A stretch of DNA of 40,052 nt from Planctomycetaceae bacterium (GTDB taxonomy: Bacteria > Planctomycetota > Planctomycetia > Planctomycetales > Planctomycetaceae), in NCBI GenBank assembly GCA_014762625.1, contig JABURQ010000080.1:1-40052 (forward strand), read 5' to 3'. The position numbers were made by a program, and so were the translations under genes. Positions 34,311 to 40,052 of this stretch are shown here, piece after piece (within the stretch, counting starts at the first letter, position 1; the number at the start of each line of letters is the position of its first letter). The notes beneath the pieces were generated by a model, which saw only the letters and a list, made by a program, of their open reading frames with translations, made no database searches and had not been told where the DNA came from.

Positions 34311-35108
34311 TCAATGCGCGAATGCCGGTGTCACCGTGGTTGCCAGGAACTGGCGCTGTTGCACGTCGTCGATTATTTTCAATTGATGAATATGTTGGTT
34401 CGACTCGACGACTTTCGCTTCATATTTTGCCACGCAGTTGGAGTCGATATTCGGATCGAGCTCTTTGCCGTAGCGAAGGACGTGGCTTTCCGCTGTCTTT
34501 TGTTGGTCGATTTTCAACTCCAGGACGCGAAAGTAGCGAACGTCCGTTTCACCAAATTTCACTTTTACGACGAAGTCAGCATCTCCCGTGAACGACACCT
34601 TCTCGGATTCACTGACGAAACGTCCCAATTTATGACGCGATTCTCCTGGTTCGCCGAAGCGGGGAGCCACATAGTCTTTCTGTATCAATGCGACGGTTTG
34701 ACGAACTTGAGTCGGCACGCATTCACTTTCCGGGATCGGCTTAATTGCTGCAACCTGTACGTCGTTGTCGACCGGGTTGACGAGCGTCAGCGATTGTCCT
34801 GTTTTTTCATCGACATAAATCGGATCGGAACAATCGGGATAGTACCCGCATTCTTCACAGCCATAGTCAATGTTGTGCCAGGAATGTGTCCAGACGTAAT
34901 CGCTGCCGCAATGCTCGCAATTTTGCGTCATCCATAACAAATCACCATCATATTCGCCGTAGAAATACACCGGACAATGTTTGGTGAAGCCGGCTGCAGA
35001 GCCTGCCTCAGCCTGAGGAGCTTCAGTCGTGATCGCCAGACCAGCAACACCCACGGCGCACAGAGCCAAGGTAAAAAGCGACAATTTTTGAATCGTTTTC
35101 ATATTCAT
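34311..35108 (-). CDS. Secreted hypothetical protein with CxxC pairs
   Basis: Not recognised. The ATG at 35108 has AGGA 7 bases upstream; an ATG two codons later (35102) is possible. It opens a signal peptide (LSLFTLALCAVGVAGLAI, ending near QAEAG), so the protein (265 aa) is exported. The mature N-terminus has aromatic-rich HCPVYFYGEYDGDLLWM followed by C-EH-C and C-EE-C pairs around WTHSWHNIDYG, then YYPDC: a zinc-ribbon-like or disulfide-rich domain of about 55 residues. The remaining 170 residues are beta-rich and charged (KVSFTGDADFVVKVKFG, YFRVLELKIDQQ) and end with TPAFAH. Alone on its strand here, with the strong terminator downstream. Location would be periplasm or outside. Confidence 0.75.
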   Translation of the reverse strand: MNMKTIQKLSLFTLALCAVGVAGLAITTEAPQAEAGSAAGFTKHCPVYFYGEYDGDLLWMTQNCEHCGSDYVWTHSWHNIDYGCEECGYYPDCSDPIYVDEKTGQSLTLVNPVDNDVQVAAIKPIPESECVPTQVRQTVALIQKDYVAPRFGEPGESRHKLGRFVSESEKVSFTGDADFVVKVKFGETDVRYFRVLELKIDQQKTAESHVLRYGKELDPNIDSNCVAKYEAKVVESNQHIHQLKIIDDVQQRQFLATTVTPAFAH

Positions 35109-35621
35109 GATGATTCCTGACTCCTTGTGAGTAACTGAGGGGTATAGTACTGAAGGACGAAAGACTTTGAGGCTTTGAGCTGACAATCAGGTGAGAACAC
35201 CTCGGTTAATCGTCACAACCTCATAATTACGTTGTTCCTATCATCCGACTTGGAGCCGCGAAAACTATATGAACTTGCCTGTAAGTAGCCTGGCAAAAAA
35301 TAGAAATGGAAGACTGGCCGAAAAGATAATCTATAGCCCCAGGCCTTCTTAGAGGTCCCAGTTTTCGTAAGACTCCCATCTATTCACCAAGCTGTTGGAT
35401 TGGTGAAACTGGATCAGATTGATCGAGGGGAATATCAAGCGAAGTGAACGCCCCGAGAGAATGGGAGGTGTGGGGGTTATGGGCATTCTGCTGTCGGCCA
35501 TCCTCCCAGATGCCCATTCTTCAGACGCCCAATGTCATCATGCAGAGAATTTCCAGTCGCCAGCGAATTTGTAAACAAGTCAGAAGCGAATTGTCATCAA
35601 TAACGCGCAGCGTACTCTGAC
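35109..35621. other. Gene-free region upstream of the CxxC gene
   Basis: 513 bp between two minus-strand genes; I see no gene or promoter that I can defend. It has a small perfect hairpin AGGTG-AGAA-CACCT (35189-35202) and overlapping inverted repeats at 35458-35520: AGAATGGG/CCCATTCT and ATGGGCAT/ATGCCCAT. Promoter elements of the CxxC gene should lie within the first 200 bp beside it. Confidence 0.5.
35458..35520. repeat. Overlapping inverted repeats
   Basis: AGAATGGG (35458-35465) pairs with CCCATTCT (35513-35520), and ATGGGCAT (35479-35486) pairs with ATGCCCAT (35510-35517). The right arms overlap, so the two hairpins are mutually exclusive. There is no T-run, so it is not a terminator. 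Function unknown. Confidence 0.4.
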
Positions 35622-36689
35622 TCAGTTTTTTCCGAGTGACTTTTCCAGAAATTGATACGCGGTCTCCCGAGCTTCCGGAGGAAAGTCATGAGCACAATCA
35701 GGATAGATCGCCCGCAGATTCTCTGACGCCCCCAGTAGTTCGTAGACCGGCTTTGCCGCCGAAATCGAATCGCGAACTCCCGAGACTTCAAAGTTTGAAT
35801 CGTGTTCCGGAGCCACGGCCAAAAAAGGACGCGGAGCGAATGTCCCCACGATTTCCGGAAAATCAAATGGAACCTGATCGGGATCGTTGTTGTAGACTGA
35901 GGCAATGCGCGGCATATAGCGACTGCTTGTCCAACCTTTGAGTTGTCCGCCGTAGTATTTATGAAATCTTGTGAATCCACAGCAGGAAACCATCGCCTTG
36001 ATGCGTGGTTCGAAGGCCGCCGTGAACATAGTGTTATGCCCTCCGAGTGAATGACCGATGCATCCGATCTGATCGGCGTCGACCATCGGAAGAGATTGCA
36101 AGAGATCAACCGCGCGAACGTTGTCGTAGATGGCTTTCATCGTTCCGGAAAGATAGTCATCCTGCTCGAAGTCGTAGTCGAGAGAATCACCGAAGGAGGG
36201 ATAGTCGGGAGCCAGCGTGACAAACCCGCGCTCCGCCAGTTCGGAAGCATAATGAAGGTTTTCCTTGCCACCGAGGCCGGCGGGTTCGTCTTTTCCAATA
36301 CGAGTGGTCTGATGCAGGCACAAAACCGCGGGACATGGTTGCTTCACTTTTCGCGGTAAAAATAACCAGGCGTGGACCCACGCTTGTGGATCATCGGTGT
36401 GATACCGAATCTTCCAGCGATTGGCAGATGGAAATTGACGACGTTCGAGGATCTCCATGCTGAGGGGAACCGGAGTTTCCGGACTCGGAAGCGGTCCCAT
36501 CACTTTCTGCATCTGTTCCAGAATATGAGTTTTCCGATGTTCCCAATCCTGGGGCGATTTGACGGCGGGGAGATCGCCGTCGGATGCGAGTAAATCGATG
36601 GTCGGTGCGGGAACTTGTTGGGCGGAAAGTGGACTGACTAATTGAGTCAGAAGCAGGACAATCATGATCCATCTGTATCGAGATATCAT
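35622..36689 (-). CDS. Secreted alpha/beta hydrolase (dienelactone hydrolase/acetyl xylan esterase-like)
   Basis: Exported 355-aa serine hydrolase. The ATG at 36689 lies 4 bp after the upstream stop with AAGGA about 9 bases before it. The longer frame, up to 36995, has a low-complexity Arg/Pro-rich prefix that is only antisense of the neighbouring gene. Signal peptide MISRYRWIMIVLLLTQLVSPLSA. The fold shows PAVLCLHQTT (oxyanion region), the nucleophile Ser in GCIGHSLGGH, an acid in VAPEHDSNF and His in DCAHDFP. Substrate is probably an ester of plant or algal glycans by analogy to acetyl xylan esterases, but that is inference. It is the third gene of the aroB - Tsr3-like - hydrolase run, an unexpected partner for the other two. 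Confidence 0.85.
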   Translation of the reverse strand: MISRYRWIMIVLLLTQLVSPLSAQQVPAPTIDLLASDGDLPAVKSPQDWEHRKTHILEQMQKVMGPLPSPETPVPLSMEILERRQFPSANRWKIRYHTDDPQAWVHAWLFLPRKVKQPCPAVLCLHQTTRIGKDEPAGLGGKENLHYASELAERGFVTLAPDYPSFGDSLDYDFEQDDYLSGTMKAIYDNVRAVDLLQSLPMVDADQIGCIGHSLGGHNTMFTAAFEPRIKAMVSCCGFTRFHKYYGGQLKGWTSSRYMPRIASVYNNDPDQVPFDFPEIVGTFAPRPFLAVAPEHDSNFEVSGVRDSISAAKPVYELLGASENLRAIYPDCAHDFPPEARETAYQFLEKSLGKN

Positions 36690-36693
36690 CAGC

Positions 36694-37149
36694 TCATTCC
36701 TTCTCCGGAAACTCGTTCTTTGCCAGAAATTCCTCCGCCCACTGATAATGATCGAGTAAACCATCCGTCGATCGTCCCAGGTGGCGATAGGCGGCGTAAA
36801 CCGCTTCAATGGTCGCGAGGCCGGCGCTCGGGTCGTCGTGAACCTTGGAAACTCTCGGATAGGCGGTCTGATAGGTGGGAATCGAACGGACGGGGACGTC
36901 CGCGTACCGCTTCTCCATTTTTTCAACCAACCGCCAGGTCGCATCGAGTACCAGCAGACCGGACTCAGCGTCTTCCTGCGAAAGAATCGGTCCACCGATG
37001 CCGAGTCTGATGTAGTTGGCGGGAATCGGATCTTCGTCCTGCGGGTAGGTCAGAAACTGAAATTCCGGATTCTCGCGTAAAGGCTCGACGCTGCACTTGC
37101 TGCGTCGTTCCCGGCGATGAACCACAATGATGGTCGGAGGATGACTCAC
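36694..37149 (-). CDS. Tsr3-like (DUF367/DTW superfamily) rRNA aminocarboxypropyltransferase homologue
   Basis: 151-aa cytosolic protein. I chose GTG at 37149 (GAGGTG about 10 bases upstream), because homologues begin just before the [16 protein letters not shown] block; an ATG at 37188 overlaps aroB more. Landmarks resemble Tsr3: the Cys-Ser after VVH..., [29 protein letters not shown] with the D-x-T-W motif, [23 protein letters not shown] and [12 protein letters not shown]. In eukaryotes and archaea Tsr3 adds an acp group from SAM to a helix-31 pseudouridine of small-subunit rRNA. In bacteria this role is not established; a tRNA or rRNA acp transferase is inferred. It lies 4 bp behind aroB and 4 bp ahead of the hydrolase start. 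Confidence 0.75.
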   Translation of the reverse strand: MSHPPTIIVVHRRERRSKCSVEPLRENPEFQFLTYPQDEDPIPANYIRLGIGGPILSQEDAESGLLVLDATWRLVEKMEKRYADVPVRSIPTYQTAYPRVSKVHDDPSAGLATIEAVYAAYRHLGRSTDGLLDHYQWAEEFLAKNEFPEKE

Positions 37150-37153
37150 GAAA

Positions 37154-38278
37154 CTACAACACCTCGCAAACGGTTGAATCCGGGACATTTTTGACCGTTT
37201 CGACGTTTCCGATTTTGGTCGGAAGAATGAATCGCAATTTCCCGCCGACGGTTTTTTTATCGAGCAACATCTTTTTCAAAATGTCGTCCGCAGAAAACTG
37301 AAAACTCTCCGGCAACTCGACCGGCAAGCCAACCGCTTTTAACAGGTTGACCTGACGTTTCGTCTCCTCGGCACCAATGCGCCCCATTTTTTCGGCCAAA
37401 CGACTCGCGTAAACCATGCCGATGGAAACCGCCTCTCCGTGAAGCAGTTCGCCGTAACCGGCGAGCGCTTCAAAAGCATGAGCGAAGGTGTGACCATAAT
37501 TCAAGACGGCCCGTAAACCGGTCCGTTCGTATTCGTCCTGTTCGACGACATCTGCTTTCAACCGGCAACTCCGAGCGATGACCTGTTTCATGACGGAAGA
37601 TTCCCGAGCGTTGAGTCCCTCAATGTTCTCTTCAAGATATTGAAAAAAACTCTCATCGAGGATGACGCCGTATTTAATCACTTCCGCCAGACCGCTGATG
37701 TATTCCCGTTCGGGCAACGTCTTCAGAGTCTCGATATCAATCAGCACGCCGAGCGGTTGATGAAACGCGCCGACGAGATTTTTGGCCTGCGGTAGATTGA
37801 CGCCCACTTTGCCGCCGACCGAACTGTCAACCATGGCCAACAGCGAGGTGGGAACCTGCACGAACGGAATGCCGCGGGCATACGTCGCCGCCAGGAAGCC
37901 GGCCGCATCTCCGATGACTCCGCCTCCGACCGCCACGACAAGGGTTTGACGGTCGGCTTGCATGTTGACCAACTGGTCGTACATGCCGGTCACGACACTG
38001 ATCTGTTTGGAACTCTCTCCCGGTTCGAGTGAAACCAGTTCCACTTGCCATCCGTTATCGGCCAACGATTGTTGCACCATCTCTGCGTGGGGAGACCGAA
38101 TGTTCCGATCAGTCACAACCAACGCTTTACTGCTTTCGGAGGATGCGAACGAAAGTTTCTCTTTCCAGACGGAGAGGTAACGTTCCGCCTCTCCCAGCAG
38201 CGAATCACCGATGGCAATCTCATAGGTACGAGGGCCCAGGTAAACCTGAATGGTTGTGTATGGCATGGTGGAAGGCAC
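37154..38278 (-). CDS. aroB: 3-dehydroquinate synthase
   Basis: Cytosolic enzyme that converts DAHP to 3-dehydroquinate in the shikimate pathway, 374 aa. Start GTG at 38278, with AAAGG 7 bases upstream; an ATG four codons later (38266) is the alternative. NAD+ binding is shown by [21 protein letters not shown]. The metal-site residues are Glu in AEVIKYGVI, His in [11 protein letters not shown] and His in [10 protein letters not shown]. Substrate residues include the Lys of [22 protein letters not shown]. All are intact. The Tsr3-like gene starts 4 bp after its stop, so aroB heads this run. The gene is divergent from sat across 269 bp. Confidence 0.96.
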   Translation of the reverse strand: MPSTMPYTTIQVYLGPRTYEIAIGDSLLGEAERYLSVWKEKLSFASSESSKALVVTDRNIRSPHAEMVQQSLADNGWQVELVSLEPGESSKQISVVTGMYDQLVNMQADRQTLVVAVGGGVIGDAAGFLAATYARGIPFVQVPTSLLAMVDSSVGGKVGVNLPQAKNLVGAFHQPLGVLIDIETLKTLPEREYISGLAEVIKYGVILDESFFQYLEENIEGLNARESSVMKQVIARSCRLKADVVEQDEYERTGLRAVLNYGHTFAHAFEALAGYGELLHGEAVSIGMVYASRLAEKMGRIGAEETKRQVNLLKAVGLPVELPESFQFSADDILKKMLLDKKTVGGKLRFILPTKIGNVETVKNVPDSTVCEVL

Positions 38279-38454
38279 AATCAGCCTTTCTGACGATCAG
38301 CAAAGAGAAAGAATGAATTATTTGTGAATCGAAATTCCAGTTTATCTGATGAGGAAATGGGAACTCCAGTCCGGAGATTCAGTCACTTGAGAATATGCTT
38401 CAAATATCCGTGAAAAAACTCTGAATTCCGGTCAAAACCGTCGTTTCGAGCCGC

Positions 38455-38483
38455 TTGACGTTCCTCTTGGGGTTTCCTATCGT
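38455..38483 (+). promoter_or_regulatory. Candidate sigma-70 promoter of sat
   Basis: TTGACG (38455-38460) and TATCGT (38478-38483) are separated by exactly 17 bases. The -35 matches five of six consensus bases, the -10 four. It lies 65 bases before the sat ATG, giving a short leader. AAAGGAAA (38533-38540) is the ribosome-binding site 7 bases before the start. Confidence 0.55.
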
Positions 38484-38547
38484 CTGACGATGCAGAGTTG
38501 CAGTAACCATTCCTGAATTCCGACAGACACACCAAAGGAAAGTACCG

Positions 38548-39804
38548 ATGGCAGATTTGATTGCCCCTCACGGCGGGCTCGATGCACCCGTTAATTGCAC
38601 CGTTCCCGCCGACCAGGTGGATGCCTTCAAACAGGACGCGGAGGGATTGACCAAGGTTCCCGTTTCGGCAGCCGATCTGTCCTCCGTGTATCGTTGGGGA
38701 GACGGCACACTCAGTCCGCTCGAAGGCCCGATGACCAGTGAAGTCTACAACAAAGTCCTCGACGAAGCGGTGATCGAAGTCAACGGCGAGAAATACGCCT
38801 GGACGATTCCGCTCGCTTTACCGGTGACATCCGAGTTGGCCAGCTCGCTCAGTACCGGGCAAAAAGTGGCGCTCGTCTGCCCCGAAGGAAACATCGTCGG
38901 AACGCTCGACATCGAAGATGTCTTCGAATGGGACAAGCCCCGCTACCTGAAATCGGTTTATCTCACCGAACGGACCGATCATCCCGGAGCCGATATGGTG
39001 CTGAAAAACGACGCCGAGATGACACACCTGCTCGGTGGGAAAATTCAGGCCCTGCCGCAACCCAAAAACCCGGCCTTCGGGAAATACGTTCTCACCCCTG
39101 CGGAAGTGCGAGCCGTTCTCGCCGACAAAGGCTGGGACGCCGTCGTCGCCTTCCAGACGCGTAACCCGCTGCACCGCGCTCACGAGTACGCCCTCGTCTA
39201 CGGCCTGGAAACCTTGATCCGCGAAGGGAAGAATGCCGGGGCCGTACTGAATCCGCTGATCGGTGAAACCAAAGGGGACGATGTCTCCGCCGAAATTCGC
39301 ATGCAGACCTACGAAAAGCTGATCGCCGACAAGGCGCTCGGCGAAGGGGACAGCGATCCCGATTTGTGGGGACCGCGCGGCGAATCGGTTCCCGATCGAG
39401 TGTTGTTGCTCGGTCTGGACATCAAGATGTTTTACGGCGGTCCGAAAGAAGCCGTCATGCACGCGATTTATCGCCAGAATATGGGATACACCCACATCGT
39501 CATCGGTCGGAAGCATGCCGATGCTCCCTTCCACGACGGCTCTCCGATCTGGGGAGACTTCGACGCTCAGGAAATTTTCGAAGATCTGAACGGCGATCTG
39601 AAGATCAAAAACCTGAATGTCGGCTTTGCCGCCTTCTACGAATCGCTCGGTCGTGTCGATCTGATGTCGAATCACGAAGACGAAAAGCCGGTCTTCATTT
39701 CCGGAAAAGATGTCCGAGCCACGCTGCAAAAAGGAGAAATGGTGGACCCTCGGATCATGCGGGAAAGCACCTCGCAGATTCTCGCGGCGGCGATGAAGCA
39801 GTAA
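38548..39804 (+). CDS. sat: Sulfate adenylyltransferase (ATP sulfurylase)
   Basis: Cytosolic enzyme of 418 aa that forms adenosine 5'-phosphosulfate from ATP and sulfate, the first step of sulfate activation. The start [10 protein letters not shown] is typical. A PUA-like N-terminal domain (about 1-170) precedes the catalytic domain. That domain holds the nucleotide motif [15 protein letters not shown] (QxRNPxHxxHE) and the second motif [24 protein letters not shown] replaces the GRDHAG type of other lineages and is like the form I recall from Sat of sulfur-oxidising and sulfate-reducing bacteria. The C-terminus ends [23 protein letters not shown], with no APS kinase domain attached. The single-gene unit has a promoter at 38455 and a terminator at 39853. 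No reductase is visible in the window. Confidence 0.95.
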   Translation: MADLIAPHGGLDAPVNCTVPADQVDAFKQDAEGLTKVPVSAADLSSVYRWGDGTLSPLEGPMTSEVYNKVLDEAVIEVNGEKYAWTIPLALPVTSELASSLSTGQKVALVCPEGNIVGTLDIEDVFEWDKPRYLKSVYLTERTDHPGADMVLKNDAEMTHLLGGKIQALPQPKNPAFGKYVLTPAEVRAVLADKGWDAVVAFQTRNPLHRAHEYALVYGLETLIREGKNAGAVLNPLIGETKGDDVSAEIRMQTYEKLIADKALGEGDSDPDLWGPRGESVPDRVLLLGLDIKMFYGGPKEAVMHAIYRQNMGYTHIVIGRKHADAPFHDGSPIWGDFDAQEIFEDLNGDLKIKNLNVGFAAFYESLGRVDLMSNHEDEKPVFISGKDVRATLQKGEMVDPRIMRESTSQILAAAMKQ

Positions 39805-39852
39805 TCGCCATTCCTTCCTCCTCCGTGAGGTCATCGAATTTGAAGCGTTCCA

Positions 39853-39886
39853 CGGCTCTCCTTTCGGGGAGCCGTTTTTTTGTTTT
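39853..39886 (+). terminator. Strong intrinsic terminator of sat
   Basis: CGGCTCTCC-TTTC-GGGGAGCCG forms a nine-pair stem (one G-T pair) at 39853-39874, followed by TTTTTTTGTTTTT. It begins 48 bases after the sat stop. The short loop, high GC stem and T-run are the textbook form. Confidence 0.92.
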
Positions 39887-39936
39887 TCGTGTTCGGAAAC
39901 GATTCGGCTGTTTTCGTCGTAAGTCCATAAAGTTTG

Positions 39937-39982
39937 GAAGATGAGCTTTTTGAATTCCTCAACTTCTCAAGTTCTCATCTTC
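39937..39982. repeat. Nested inverted repeat beyond sat
   Basis: GAAGATGAG (39937-39945) pairs with CTCATCTTC (39974-39982), and inside lies AACTT-CTC-AAGTT (39961-39973). No T-run follows on either side. It could be a REP-like element or a folded 3' remnant; no function is evident. The last 70 bases of the window hold nothing recognisable. Confidence 0.45.
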
Positions 39983-40052
39983 GAACGAAACCCGAGAGTT
40001 TTGCCCGGTTTTGGGACCATCCGCCGCAAAATCTGAAATCAGGTCTGTCTGG

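Noticed and set aside
36694-36995. N-terminal extension of the alpha/beta hydrolase to 36995
   Set aside because: It overlaps the Tsr3-like gene in another frame and gives a low-complexity Arg/Pro prefix before a clear signal peptide at 36689.
38818-39834. Open frame of 338 codons antisense to sat
   Set aside because: sat is certain from its motifs; the antisense frame shows no family pattern.
1-40052. tRNA, rRNA, CRISPR array, prophage, transposase or riboswitch
   Set aside because: No cloverleaf with a T-arm consensus, no regular spaced repeats, no transposase or phage protein, and no known riboswitch core was seen by eye; a covariance-model scan was not possible.

Overview
The window looks like chromosomal DNA from a planctomycete, probably of the Planctomycetaceae/Gimesia-Rubinisphaera type. 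This is inferred from gene content and not from any marker gene. The signs are paired genes for a cytochrome-like PSCyt1/DUF1549/DUF1553 protein and a Tat-exported DUF1501 protein, secreted sulfatases, many exported hydrolases, a DUF3500 protein, a DUF6807 (PmoA-like) protein, Ser/Thr kinases fused to PEGA and FGE-like domains, and an ECF sigma factor next to such a kinase. No rRNA, tRNA, CRISPR array, transposase, phage gene or replication origin was seen. I recognise 26 protein genes.

Layout. 1-852 is a gene-free tract of decayed, purine-rich repeats. 853-3270 (minus) holds two small hypothetical genes behind a secreted sulfatase. 3440-4603 is a MalY/PatB-type aminotransferase. 4617-13384 holds two divergent operons of the same kind, each a PSCyt1-DUF1549-DUF1553 gene followed by a DUF1501 gene, reading outward from about 8447-8647. 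A Gfo/Idh/MocA oxidoreductase (13489-14481) meets head-on an SMP-30/NHL-like propeller gene, which lies behind a 1205-residue membrane-anchored TPR/VCBS/ASPIC protein (minus). A Tat-type DUF3500 gene follows, whose terminator stem seems to be interrupted by a 167-bp inverted-repeat element.

20397-27626 is a catabolic stretch: a second sulfatase with an unusual C-S-V-A-R active-site motif, an endonuclease/exonuclease/phosphatase-fold enzyme, a DUF6807 protein overlapping a sialidase-like BNR protein, and a large esterase-SGNH-jelly-roll fusion. These exported enzymes fit attack on sulfated and acylated glycans, but the substrate is inference. 27756-34280 is a signalling stretch: a membrane kinase with HEAT-like repeats, a COG2509-type FAD protein, and an ECF sigma factor 6 bp ahead of a kinase that carries a zinc-finger-like N-terminus, PEGA domain and cysteine-free FGE-like domain.

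34311-39804 holds a secreted CxxC protein, an apparent aroB - Tsr3-like - alpha/beta hydrolase operon (minus), and sat (ATP sulfurylase, plus) with a recognisable promoter and a strong terminator. The least expected items are the Tsr3-like rRNA aminocarboxypropyltransferase homologue in a bacterium, the terminator built into the last codons of the kinase, and the element sitting in a terminator loop.
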